From a virus: DNA of 39,227 bases. Position numbers and translations under genes: made by a program. The notes under the pieces were generated by a model. It did no database searches. It was not told where the DNA came from and worked only from the letters and a program-made list of their open reading frames with translations. This document shows positions 16,876 to 24,930 of this stretch, piece after piece (position 1 is the first letter of the stretch; every line of letters begins with the position of its first letter). Where the stretch lies: the IMG/VR virus record IMGVR_UViG_3300008450_000124, positions 1 through 39,227 of that record; one strand, given 5' to 3'.

Positions 16876-17393
16876 CGACGGTCGCGGAATACATCGCCAC
16901 CCTCAGCGGCCTGTCCGGGGCCACCTTCCCGCAGCATGTGTCCGCCCTTTCCGGTGCCACCGGCAGCACGATTGCCGAGGCATTGGCCGCCTATTCTGGC
17001 CTCGCCAGTGCCACCCTGCCGGAACACCTGGCGGCATCCCCGGTGCCATCGCCAGTTTCCATCACTGTACAGGGCGGATATGGCCGCGAACAGCGCGTGC
17101 CGCTCTCACTGCGGGCGCGTGGCATCGGCACCGCGTCGTGCATGGTCACCCAACGTCGCTGCCTCGATGCCCAGGTGCAGGGCCAATCGACGGGCATGAT
17201 TTCACCCACCCAACGGCGTGTGTTATCAGCCATGGGACGGGGTGAATCCGCGATCCATTTCCAGCCGACGCATCGACTGATCTTCTCAGCGCACTGCGAC
17301 CACACCGCCGAGCAGCGTTACCAGCGCGATCTGGAACGCATGTCCGAAGCCCTGCGCGCCGAGGCCCTGGCCCTGCGCATGCTCGGTTTCTAA
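16872..17393 (+). CDS. Hypothetical virion-associated protein, 173 residues
   Basis: The N-terminus has three degenerate repeats of a 'lSGlsgaTfpqHvsA' type (about residues 8-55), then a proline break and a strand-rich middle. The C-terminus is a charged helix (YQRDLERMSEALRAEALALR). ATGA overlap with the large beta-rich protein suggests that the two work together. Not recognised further. Confidence 0.6.
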   Translation: MTTVAEYIATLSGLSGATFPQHVSALSGATGSTIAEALAAYSGLASATLPEHLAASPVPSPVSITVQGGYGREQRVPLSLRARGIGTASCMVTQRRCLDAQVQGQSTGMISPTQRRVLSAMGRGESAIHFQPTHRLIFSAHCDHTAEQRYQRDLERMSEALRAEALALRMLGF

Positions 17394-17397
17394 ACGA

Positions 17398-17410
17398 AAA
17401 CATTTTTTGA
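17398..17410 (+). promoter_or_regulatory. Conserved AT-rich motif AAACATTTTTTGA, copy 2
   Basis: Exact copy of the motif at 11565-11577, again just after a stop codon and about 50 bases before the next start (17460). It separates the appendage genes from the protease/capsid genes. No clear -10 box follows. Confidence 0.4.
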
Positions 17411-17459
17411 TAAGACGCATTTGCAGGGTCGCTGGTGCTTGACTACGTTGACCGGAGTC

Positions 17460-18449
17460 ATGACCCAGCCCCGTTGCCTCACCCCTGGTTTGCGCTGTCT
17501 GGCCACCGCCATCTCGGTGACCACGGGCGCCACCAGCAACGCCGGCCGCTGGCGTCTGTATTCGGGCGCGGTGATCCAGCAACTGTGGGATCTGGGCGAC
17601 AAGCGCGGGGGCTTCCAGGCCGTTGATGTCGTGGTGGATCTGTCCACCGTGCGCCTGGCCAAGCCGGCGATCCCGGCCCTCTACAACCACTGGTCCGATG
17701 CCATCGTCGGCTGCTGGAAGGATGGCGACGTACGCCCCACCGGCGAAGACGCGGGCATCTATGCCAGCCTGGATCTGTACCGCACCGGCGAAGGTCACCT
17801 GCCCGAAGCCGACCGCGTGGCCGCTCTCCTGGATGCCGGCCATCCCTGGGAAGCCTCCATCGGTGGCGATGAGCGCATCGGCTTTGATCTGGAAGAGATC
17901 AAGGCGGGGACAACGGTGTCCATCAATGGCCGCACCGTGCAGGCCTCCAGCGACCGGCCCCTCTTCATCGCCCGCAACGTCACCCTGCGCGAGGCCAGCA
18001 TCGTCCCCTTCGGTGCGGATGGCCAGACCGGACGCATCGCCGCTGCCCTCGCCGCCCGACCCATGCCCACCTCGACCCGTCAGGAGAACCCCATGGCCGA
18101 CCTCAAGGCCCTGCTCGCCCGTCATCCCGCCGTCCATCACGGCCTGATCGCCAGTCTCGTTGCCGCCGACAAGCCGGAAGCCGAGATCGATGCCGCGGTC
18201 ACCGCCGCCATCATCGCCACCAAAGACGCCGAGATCACCGATCTTAAGGCGCAGGTCAAGGCCGCCCAGGACCAGATCACCGTCCTCAAGGCCGGCAAGG
18301 GCAGCGAGACCACCCCGAACACCACCGGCGGCGACGGCACCGCACAGCCCAAAACCCGCCTGGAAGCGCACGCCCTGTTGCGCGCCGACGGATTCAAGGG
18401 TGCTGTCCTGGTGTCCGAATGCCGGAAGCGGTGGCCGACTCTCGTCTGA
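17460..18449 (+). CDS. Prohead protease with fused C-terminal scaffold
   Basis: Matures the procapsid. Start ATG 17460 is chosen because CGGAG lies just before it; an upstream TTG 17421 is less likely. The protease domain has His77 (ALYNHWSDAIVG) and Ser133 (HPWEASIGG), the pair expected of the Mu/S78-like prohead protease group, followed by NVTLREASIVPFGADG. After residue ~200 comes an internal Met with AGGAG upstream (ATG 18092, QENPMADLKALL), then a coiled coil (EITDLKAQVKAAQDQITVLK). That layout suggests a scaffold made both fused and separately, as lambda C/Nu3 are. Confidence 0.8.
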   Translation: MTQPRCLTPGLRCLATAISVTTGATSNAGRWRLYSGAVIQQLWDLGDKRGGFQAVDVVVDLSTVRLAKPAIPALYNHWSDAIVGCWKDGDVRPTGEDAGIYASLDLYRTGEGHLPEADRVAALLDAGHPWEASIGGDERIGFDLEEIKAGTTVSINGRTVQASSDRPLFIARNVTLREASIVPFGADGQTGRIAAALAARPMPTSTRQENPMADLKALLARHPAVHHGLIASLVAADKPEAEIDAAVTAAIIATKDAEITDLKAQVKAAQDQITVLKAGKGSETTPNTTGGDGTAQPKTRLEAHALLRADGFKGAVLVSECRKRWPTLV

Positions 18450-18514
18450 GTCGATACCGCAACCGACAGCGTCTGATCCCCTCCCCGCTTACCCATTGAC
18501 TGAAAGGCCACCCC

Positions 18515-19363
18515 ATGGCCACCCAGACCGACCTCCCGTCCATCAGCATCCTCGCCGGCGAAGCGCTGGAAGCCTATCGCATCGCGCAGCGGGACGGCAC
18601 CTACGCCGACGCCCTCAGCCGCAATGCCATCGGCATCACCCAGGAAAAGGTCGCCAGCGCTGACGATGTCGCCGTGCGCATGCCGGCCGCCGGTACCAGC
18701 AAGGTGACCGCCGCTGCCGCCGTCCTCATCGGGGCCATCGTCGTGAGCGCCGATGACGGCAAAGTGCAGCCGATCCCGGCCACACCCGGCGTCTACATCC
18801 AGCGCGGCATCGCCATGCAGGCGGCCTCTGGCAACGGCAGCATCTTCGAGATCGCCCCCATCGGCTGGGGTCAGATCATCAACCTGGCCAACCAGGCCGC
18901 ATCGGCTGCGGTGACCGCCACCACCACGCCGACCTCCTTCGACAAATCGTTCACCTTCCCGGCCAACAGCCTCAAGGCCGGCGACCGCATCCGGTTCCGC
19001 GCCCAGGTGATCGCGAGCGCGACCAACAGCACCGACACGCTGACCCTCAAGGCGCTGCTGGGCTCCGATGAACTCGCGGCCACCGCCGCGGTGGACGTGG
19101 CCAACGGCGACATCGGGTACATCGAAGGCGAGATCGTCGTCCGCACCGCCGGGGCCAGCGGCACCGCCGTGGCGGCTGGCAGCCAGGCGCTGGGCGTGCC
19201 CGGCACGGTGACCGCCAAGCCGTTCCTCAAGGCCAGCTTCACCCTCGACACCACCGCCACCAAGGAACTGGCCATTCAGGCCACCTGGTCCACGAACAAC
19301 GCCGGCAACTCCTGCCGCCTCGACGTTCTGGATGTCGAACTGCTGCCGGCCGGCGCCGGCTGA
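18515..19363 (+). CDS. Head decoration / capsid accessory protein
   Basis: A 282-residue protein just before the major capsid gene. The N-terminal part (SILAGEALEAYRIAQRDGTY, IGITQEKVASADDVAVRMPA, LIGAIVVSADDGKVQPI) is like DUF2190-type capsid decoration proteins. The C-terminal half (from about residue 145) is a Thr/Ala-rich beta domain (FPANSLKAGDRIRFRAQVIA) like outer head proteins. Residues 39-49 are encoded by the 33-base segment that recurs inverted at 6296-6328. Confidence 0.65.
   Translation: MATQTDLPSISILAGEALEAYRIAQRDGTYADALSRNAIGITQEKVASADDVAVRMPAAGTSKVTAAAAVLIGAIVVSADDGKVQPIPATPGVYIQRGIAMQAASGNGSIFEIAPIGWGQIINLANQAASAAVTATTTPTSFDKSFTFPANSLKAGDRIRFRAQVIASATNSTDTLTLKALLGSDELAATAAVDVANGDIGYIEGEIVVRTAGASGTAVAAGSQALGVPGTVTAKPFLKASFTLDTTATKELAIQATWSTNNAGNSCRLDVLDVELLPAGAG
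18629..18661 (+). repeat. 33-base exact inverted copy of 6296-6328
   Basis: This segment, bases 115-147 of the decoration protein gene, is the exact reverse complement of 6296-6328 in an accessory early gene. Flanking bases differ except for a further six matching bases three positions away. Confidence 0.9.
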
Positions 19364-19421
19364 TGTAACTGCCTGACCACCATCCCCACCCCCTCCCCAT
19401 CGATCACCAGGAACCGCCCCC

Positions 19422-20441
19422 ATGACCATCAACAACGCCACCGTCTACCCGCGCCCCGACCTGCCCCTGTTGGTGGTCGAGGACATGCCGGACCTCGCTG
19501 GAGGCTTCATCGCCCACGAAGTCCTGCCCATCCTGCCGGTGGCCATCTCCACCGCACCGGTGCCCAAAAGCCTTCGCGGCGCCACGGCCAATATCCACCG
19601 GACCAAGCGTCCGAAGTATGGTGCATACCCTACCATCCAGAATGTGATCTCCAGCGATGCCATCTACAACTGCGAGGACAATGGTATCGAGATTCCGCGC
19701 GATGCCAAGGATATCGAGATCCACGGCGGTCAGGACAAGGCTGACCTGCTCTTCGGTGCCCAGGCGCTGCGCTCGGCCCTGCTGGTACAGGAATACGCCG
19801 CGGCCAGTCTGCTCTTCACCACGGCCACGTTCGATAGTGGATACAATGCCGCTGCCGCTGCCGTCTGGGATCACGCCACGGATGGCAAGCCCCTGAACGA
19901 CATCGCCAACGCCAAGGCCGCGATCCAAAAGGCCTGCGGCATGAAGGCCAACACGGTGGTCATGGGGTACGGCAGCTATGTCGCCATGTGCAAGTGCCCG
20001 CAGGTCCAGACCGCGATCCGCAACATCCTGGGCATCAATACCCGGGGCGATGCCGCCATCGAAATCCCGCTCAGCACCCTGTCCATGATTCTCAACGTCG
20101 CGCGGATCCTGATTGGCGAGGCCACCTACAACACCGCCAACGAAGGCCAGACGGCGGTGATGGCCAACGTCTGGGCCGACAACTGCCTCGTCTGCTACAC
20201 CGACACCAGCAGCGCCGGCCTGATGCCTGGCCTGGGCCGCACCTTCGTGTGGGAAAATGGCCTCTCCGGTCTGTCGGCCGCCGATGTCCAGGCCATGCCC
20301 GCGCCCCTGCGCCATGTTATGCTCGAACTGGTCGGCACCACCGACAACTACGAGAAAATGCGCGCCCGCACCTACCAGGACCAGTTGGTGCTGAACAAGG
20401 GTGCCGGCTACCTGATCACCAACACCGAGGCCGAGGCCTGA
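19422..20441 (+). CDS. Major capsid protein
   Basis: A 339-residue protein in the position and size range of lambda GpE-type and related major capsid proteins: after decoration protein, before head completion genes. Features: KSLRGATANIHRTKRPKYG, YNCEDNGIEIPRDAKDIEIH, then helix-rich ADLLFGAQALRSALLVQEYA, NTVVMGYGSYVAMCKCPQVQ, and TYQDQLVLNKGAGYLITNT at the end, matching the 'y.d.lv.....a.li.n..' ending of this family. Followed by a strong RNA hairpin. Confidence 0.85.
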   Translation: MTINNATVYPRPDLPLLVVEDMPDLAGGFIAHEVLPILPVAISTAPVPKSLRGATANIHRTKRPKYGAYPTIQNVISSDAIYNCEDNGIEIPRDAKDIEIHGGQDKADLLFGAQALRSALLVQEYAAASLLFTTATFDSGYNAAAAAVWDHATDGKPLNDIANAKAAIQKACGMKANTVVMGYGSYVAMCKCPQVQTAIRNILGINTRGDAAIEIPLSTLSMILNVARILIGEATYNTANEGQTAVMANVWADNCLVCYTDTSSAGLMPGLGRTFVWENGLSGLSAADVQAMPAPLRHVMLELVGTTDNYEKMRARTYQDQLVLNKGAGYLITNTEAEA

Positions 20442-20454
20442 TCCAAGGCACAAG

Positions 20455-20500
20455 GCGCCGGGCCGGCAGGGCTTCCCCTTTCTCCCTGCCGGCCCGGCGC
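20455..20500 (+). terminator. 17-bp perfect hairpin after the capsid gene
   Basis: GCGCCGGGCCGGCAGGG (20455-20471) and its exact reverse complement (20484-20500) enclose a 12-base pyrimidine-rich loop. It has no following U run, so it may act as an attenuator or as a 3' stabiliser that keeps capsid mRNA abundant while reducing downstream expression. Confidence 0.65.
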
Positions 20501-20518
20501 TGCGTCCGAAAGGGACCC

Positions 20519-20950
20519 ATGCTTGCCTGCCTGTTGACGCCCCTGCACGGGCTCCCCTTCGCCGCCCTGGTGGCGATTCAGTGGGATCCGCAGTGCATCA
20601 CCGATGAAGCCATGGCCACGCGCAACCTGATCGCCGGGGCCGTGGGATCGCACCTGCTGGTCAAGCGCATCAACGCCAAGCGCGCGGCCCTGGTCGCCAA
20701 GTACAACACCACCTGCACCGGTGCCCATGCGCGCGAGGGCCAGACCGTCGCCTTTCTGCTGGCCCAGGAAGAAGGCGACCTGCCCGCCCTGGCCGCCGAC
20801 CTGATCGCCGGAGATCTGCTGGATCAGATCGCCCTCGGCCCTCTGGAAGACCCGCCGCCGGCCCGTTCGCGCAAGGCCAAGAGTGAACCGCCCGCCGATG
20901 CGGGCGATCTCTCCTCCACCGATCCCACCACCCCACCGCCCCTGGCCTGA
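20519..20950 (+). CDS. Hypothetical head-region protein, 143 residues
   Basis: AAAGGG lies 5-6 bases before ATG 20519. The first ~105 residues are helical (ATRNLIAGAVGSHLLVKRIN, AREGQTVAFLLAQEEGDL), followed by a disordered tail of basic, acidic and proline residues (ARSRKAKSEPPADAGD...). Follows the capsid gene and hairpin; likely head completion or capsid-associated. Not recognised further. Confidence 0.6.
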   Translation: MLACLLTPLHGLPFAALVAIQWDPQCITDEAMATRNLIAGAVGSHLLVKRINAKRAALVAKYNTTCTGAHAREGQTVAFLLAQEEGDLPALAADLIAGDLLDQIALGPLEDPPPARSRKAKSEPPADAGDLSSTDPTTPPPLA

Positions 20951-20953
20951 TCC

Positions 20954-21688
20954 ATGACCATCCGCGCCGGTGACACGCAGACCGCGATCCTCGTCATCAC
21001 CGACGCGTCCGGTGCGGTCGTCACCACCGCGGTCATCGGCGATCTGACCATCACCGCCCGCTTCAACGCCGCCAGCCACACCCTGGGCGGCACCGCCCTG
21101 ACCCATCTGGGCAGTGGTGTCTATCAGTTCACCTACACCGGGCCCAGCACCGCCGGCAGCCTGGCCGGGCGCCTCAGTCACGCCACCTGGACGATCAGTC
21201 CCGATGGGTTCACCGACACCGTCGAGGTCTACGACCTGGACGCCATCGCCGCCCTGGCCACCACCACCGCCACCCTGACCGCCAGCGCCATCGTCCTGCA
21301 GGAAGTGGATCTGGGCCAGGTGGTGGTGGGTGATTCCTGGCGCTCGGCGGTTCTGACCGTCAGCCAGACCCTGCTGGATGCCTGGGGCCTGAGCAATCTC
21401 TCCGGCTACACCGGCAAACTCAGTGCAGCCGTCCGCACCGGCCCCACCGATACCGACCAGGATGTCGTCACCGTCACCGAGGTGGATCTGGCCGCCAATC
21501 AAGTCCGCCTCTCTTGGATCACCTGGCCCGCCGGCATCACCCTGGCCAGCGGGGTCACTGAACAGCCGCTCTACCTGGACCTGCAACTGGTCGATCCCAC
21601 CGCCACCACCACACCCAAGGTCCTCACGCTGGGCCGCTATACCCTGACCGCCCTCTGGCAGCGCGACACACGGACGAGTCTGACATGA
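20954..21688 (+). CDS. Hypothetical beta-rich virion protein, 244 residues
   Basis: A Thr/Ala-rich beta protein (GDLTITARFNAASHTLGGTA, GVYQFTYTG) with an Ig-like flavour, probably part of the baseplate, neck or head decoration. Codons 4-15, just after the start, are encoded by the 36-base segment that recurs inverted at 33451-33486. Start ATG 20954 is 3 bases after the previous stop and has no good ribosome binding site, so translation may depend on coupling. Its end overlaps the next ATG. Confidence 0.6.
   Translation: MTIRAGDTQTAILVITDASGAVVTTAVIGDLTITARFNAASHTLGGTALTHLGSGVYQFTYTGPSTAGSLAGRLSHATWTISPDGFTDTVEVYDLDAIAALATTTATLTASAIVLQEVDLGQVVVGDSWRSAVLTVSQTLLDAWGLSNLSGYTGKLSAAVRTGPTDTDQDVVTVTEVDLAANQVRLSWITWPAGITLASGVTEQPLYLDLQLVDPTATTTPKVLTLGRYTLTALWQRDTRTSLT
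20963..20998 (+). repeat. 36-base exact inverted copy of 33451-33486
   Basis: Starts 9 bases after the A of the ATG of the 20954 gene. The 36 bases (beginning CGCGCCGGTGACACGCAG) are the exact reverse complement of 33451-33486. The + strand transcript from 33.4 kb could therefore pair with the translation start region of this mRNA. Confidence 0.9.
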
Positions 21689-23073
21689 CCTGGTTCAAGC
21701 ATACGCTGACCCCGTTGCAGATCGCCCAGCAGTGTGGACTCAATCTGCTGGATGAACTGGCCGCCGGAGATCTGGATGGTGCCGCGGACTTCCTGCTGGT
21801 GCATGACACCACGGCCGGAACCAGGAAGAAGTACAAGCCGGCCGGGCTGACCACTGCGCTCAATCTGGTGACGGCGGCAGCCGCCTTCGCCACTGATAAC
21901 CGCCTGCTGTCCAGCGACGGAACCGGGAGAGGGGCGAAAGTCACCTCGGTCCAGATCTCTGGCGACAATGTCACCATCGTCGGCAACCTGACCGTCAGCG
22001 GAACCACCATCACCTTCGATACGGAAACCGTCACCGTCGAAGATCCTCTCATCAAGCTGGCCAAGGCCAACAGCGCGGACATTTTGGATATAGGGTTGTA
22101 TGGACTCTACAACGATGGGACGGCCCGATATGCTGGACTATTCCGTGATGCTACCGACGGCAAGTTCCGATTGTTCAAAAACCTGACCGTTGAGCCGACC
22201 ACGACCGTCAACATCGGCGATGGGTCGTTCCAGTTGGCTCCGCTGGTGATCGGAGATCTGACCGCGGATGCGATGGTGGGGGATTCGCTTGTGCTGGGGA
22301 CGGATCCGACGGGGTCGGAATTGCTGAGGGTGGGCGGGGCAATAAAGCTCGGTTCAGTGACAGTATTCACGTCTCACGCACTTACATCGTCAACACAGGG
22401 AGATATGCTAAAATGGGCTGAGTTTGGATATGGCAATTATTCTGCCTTGAGGCTCGGCCTATCGGACCGCGACATTGCCTTGGGTGTAAACCCGGCAAGC
22501 GTAGCAGGCGGGTCATTCAGCGGTAATGGAACGGAAATGTTAGTAAACCGAAATATAAAATTTTTGCAGCCAAATGCGGGAAGCACGGATTGGGAAATGG
22601 CGTCTATTGTTGTTGGAGGCATACGGATAGGAGCAGACCCCAGCGGTACTGAGGAACTACGAATCACGGGCGCGATTCACAACACTGGTATCATCAAGTG
22701 CGACAATACCACCGACGCCACCGGCCCAACTGACACCAGCGCCTCGATCAATACGGCGGGCGGCCTGGCGGTTGCAAAAAAGATATTCAACGGAGATACC
22801 ACCAACGCCACCGACAAAGACACCGGCGCCCTCGTCACCGAAGGCGGAATTGCTGCTGAACAGTCCATCTTCGCCGGTGGCGACCTGCAATGCTCCGGCG
22901 TCCTCAAGATTGACGGCACCCAGGTCGTCAAAGAGCAGCAAGCCGCCGTCGCTGATGTCTCCACCGCAGACGCCACCGACCTGACTACGGTCATCGCTCT
23001 GGCCAATGCTATCAAGTCTACGCTCAACACCGTCCTGGCCCGTAAACGTGCCCACGGCCTGATCGCAACATGA
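21685..23073 (+). CDS. Tail fibre / receptor-binding-like protein with swapped central module
   Basis: A 462-residue protein, Thr/Gly/Ala-rich and repetitive (TVSGTTITFDTETVTVEDPL, then LIKLAKANSADILDIGLYGL), like phage fibre proteins that end in a trimerising helix. A conserved motif occurs twice: LGTDPTGSELLRVGGAI (residues ~203-219) and IGADPSGTEELRITGAI (~313-329). The DNA between them (about 22350-22620) is clearly AT-richer than its surroundings. The C-terminus (LTTVIALANAIKSTLNTVLA) is a helix suitable for oligomerisation. ATGA overlap with the previous gene. Confidence 0.65.
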   Translation: MTWFKHTLTPLQIAQQCGLNLLDELAAGDLDGAADFLLVHDTTAGTRKKYKPAGLTTALNLVTAAAAFATDNRLLSSDGTGRGAKVTSVQISGDNVTIVGNLTVSGTTITFDTETVTVEDPLIKLAKANSADILDIGLYGLYNDGTARYAGLFRDATDGKFRLFKNLTVEPTTTVNIGDGSFQLAPLVIGDLTADAMVGDSLVLGTDPTGSELLRVGGAIKLGSVTVFTSHALTSSTQGDMLKWAEFGYGNYSALRLGLSDRDIALGVNPASVAGGSFSGNGTEMLVNRNIKFLQPNAGSTDWEMASIVVGGIRIGADPSGTEELRITGAIHNTGIIKCDNTTDATGPTDTSASINTAGGLAVAKKIFNGDTTNATDKDTGALVTEGGIAAEQSIFAGGDLQCSGVLKIDGTQVVKEQQAAVADVSTADATDLTTVIALANAIKSTLNTVLARKRAHGLIAT

Positions 23074-23083
23074 GGACAGCACC

Positions 23084-23374
23084 ATGGCCTTCGACGATCC
23101 CATCACCACCCCCACCGCCGCCGACACCCGCCTCGCCGGTCTGGAGCGTGTCTGCGTGGTCATCCAGCCCGGTGGCGACGACATCGAGGTTTACTACGGC
23201 ATCGTCCCCACCACCGCCACCGGCGAGGTCTGCGGCGACGTGACCCGCCGGCATGCCTCGACCCGTCTGGCCAAGTTCAAGGACCTCGTCTTCGACGGCA
23301 TCACCGTCGCCCAGGCCGTCGCCACCCTCAAGAAACTCGGCAAGAAAATTGCCAAGGACAAGGAAAGCCCATGA
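23084..23374 (+). CDS. Hypothetical protein, 96 residues
   Basis: Not recognised. An alpha/beta protein with a beta part (LERVCVVIQPGGDDIEVYYG) and a basic helical end (AVATLKKLGKKIAKDKES). It lies between fibre and lysis-like genes. ATGA overlap with the next gene. Confidence 0.6.
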   Translation: MAFDDPITTPTAADTRLAGLERVCVVIQPGGDDIEVYYGIVPTTATGEVCGDVTRRHASTRLAKFKDLVFDGITVAQAVATLKKLGKKIAKDKESP

Positions 23375-23577
23375 GCAAGAAACCCGCCGCGCCTACTGCC
23401 GCACCCGCGCAGGCCACCGGCTCCTACACCGTCCGCGATCCGGTCCTGGCAAAACTCACCAAGGGCATGATGGACGCCCTGGTCTTCGCTCCCGACCTCA
23501 TGCGCGAGGGTGCCACCCTGATCGTCGCCAATCTGGTCAAGGACATCGACGCCCGTCTCCATCCCAAAACCCCCTGA
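23371..23577 (+). CDS. Hypothetical protein, 68 residues
   Basis: Not recognised. A Pro/Ala-rich start is followed by an amphipathic helix (DPVLAKLTKGMMDALVFAPD) and a second helix (GATLIVANLVKDIDARL). No membrane segment long enough for a holin. Confidence 0.55.
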   Translation: MSKKPAAPTAAPAQATGSYTVRDPVLAKLTKGMMDALVFAPDLMREGATLIVANLVKDIDARLHPKTP

Positions 23578-23597
23578 TACGCCCACAAATCATTGCC

Positions 23598-23912
23598 ATG
23601 CCGACCCGCTGCGCCCTGCGCCCCCAGTCCATCGATCCCCACGCCGAGACAGAAGCGCTGGTCAAGGTGGACAAGATGTCCTGGATCCAACGCATCTTGT
23701 GCTTTCTGCGCTGCCCGCAACTGCGGGCCTTCCTGTATGTGCTGGCCAGCATTGGTCTGGTCCTCGGATCCTGGGCATGGGCGGAAGTGTCCGGCCTGGA
23801 CAAGCGATGCTCGGCACTGGAGCGCAAGGACGCCGCCACCGAGGAACGCCTCAAGGCCATCGACGACAACGTCCGATCCCTGGTCCACTATCTGCTGCCC
23901 CCCAGGAAGTGA
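23598..23912 (+). CDS. Membrane/coiled-coil protein (i-spanin- or holin-like), tentative
   Basis: 104 residues: a basic N-terminus, one transmembrane helix (AFLYVLASIGLVLGSWAWA, ~44-62), then a charged coiled coil (LDKRCSALERKDAATEERLK). That is the topology of inner-membrane spanins and of XhlA-like proteins. The next gene encodes a lipoprotein, as an outer-membrane spanin would be. Start ATG 23598 lies 20 bases after the previous stop with no clear ribosome binding site. Confidence 0.5.
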   Translation: MPTRCALRPQSIDPHAETEALVKVDKMSWIQRILCFLRCPQLRAFLYVLASIGLVLGSWAWAEVSGLDKRCSALERKDAATEERLKAIDDNVRSLVHYLLPPRK

Positions 23913-23914
23913 TC

Positions 23915-24547
23915 ATGCGCATCCTCTGGCCCCTCCTGTGCCTGATCCTGGTCGCCTGCGGCGAGACCCGCGCCCAGAAACAGCAACTGGCCCAGGCCTG
24001 TTCCGACCTCATCGCCGCGAAAGCCCAGCAACCCGCACCAGACCTCGGGAAGCTGATCGCTGCCGCCCTCGATCGCATTGAGGCCTTCGCGGCCGGGACG
24101 GGCATGGACCTGCCCGCTCCAATCACCCCCGCCGAGCACCTCACCACGCCGTCCGCCATCCAGTCCGAATTCGACGCCGCCGCCCAGGCCCGGCGCGATC
24201 CCCCGCGCGGTGGATGGTCGTCCGTGTGGCTATGGCTCACCGCGACCGGTGCCGTGGCCTTCGCCGTTGCTCGACAGATCGCGCCCAAACTCGGACCCCT
24301 GGGTGGCCTGTGGTCAAAAGCGGCTGATGGTGCATGGCGCCTGTTGGCCCACCGGGGACAGCGCACCGATGACCTCTTGGCCCAGCGCGCCCTGGCTGCC
24401 GCGCCTATCCTGATCATATGGGCTCAGACCGTGTGCCAGGACGATACTTTGTCCGCGATGATCCCGCCCGAGCAGGTCCAAACCCTGATCGATCTGGCTG
24501 CCTGGAATCCCCAGCGCGATCCGTACCCCGGCACGGTGCCGACGTGA
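23915..24547 (+). CDS. Lipoprotein with a second membrane segment (spanin-like partner), tentative
   Basis: Signal peptide MRILWPLLCLILVACGETRA with lipobox LVAC, so Cys15 would be lipidated. A helical domain (QKQQLAQACSDLIAAKAQ) is followed by a second hydrophobic segment (VWLWLTATGAVAFAVARQI, ~108-126), which a simple o-spanin lacks. It follows the membrane/coiled-coil protein by two bases, so the pair may span the envelope and act in lysis. Another reading is a membrane-linked virion accessory protein. Confidence 0.5.
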   Translation: MRILWPLLCLILVACGETRAQKQQLAQACSDLIAAKAQQPAPDLGKLIAAALDRIEAFAAGTGMDLPAPITPAEHLTTPSAIQSEFDAAAQARRDPPRGGWSSVWLWLTATGAVAFAVARQIAPKLGPLGGLWSKAADGAWRLLAHRGQRTDDLLAQRALAAAPILIIWAQTVCQDDTLSAMIPPEQVQTLIDLAAWNPQRDPYPGTVPT

Positions 24548-24930
24548 CCCTGGCAACGGACAGTCTGATCGCCGGCCGCGCCGCCCTGCTCGATCACGTC
24601 GGCATTGCTGCTTCCTACCTCGACGACACCGTCGGTCCGGTCAGCCTGTCCATCCTGATCGCCGCCGATGCCAACGATACGCCGTTGCTGGTGGCCGATG
24701 AAGTCACCCGCCAGTTCGCGCTGATCACCATCGTCCACACGGCAGTCACCACCCCCAAGCGCGAAGCCCTTGTCACCATCGCCAGCGGTCAATGGTCCGG
24801 CACCTGGCGCATCACCCGCGTGCAACCTTTGACTGGTGGCGGTCACGATTGCCGGGCTGAAAAGGTCACCGCCAAGGCACCTACCATCCCACGGGCCGGC
24901 CCGCTGCGACCCATGGAGGTGCCGTCATGA
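24544..24930 (+). CDS. Head-tail connector-like protein, 128 residues
   Basis: Start GTG 24544 overlaps the previous stop as GTGA. Alpha/beta protein: a helical start (DSLIAGRAALLDHVGIAASY), then strand-rich text (ALITIVHTAVTTPKREALVT, SGTWRITRVQPLTGGGHDC). Size and position, before the 24927 and 25613 genes, fit a head-tail joining protein. ATGA overlap with the next gene. Confidence 0.5.
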   Translation: MTLATDSLIAGRAALLDHVGIAASYLDDTVGPVSLSILIAADANDTPLLVADEVTRQFALITIVHTAVTTPKREALVTIASGQWSGTWRITRVQPLTGGGHDCRAEKVTAKAPTIPRAGPLRPMEVPS

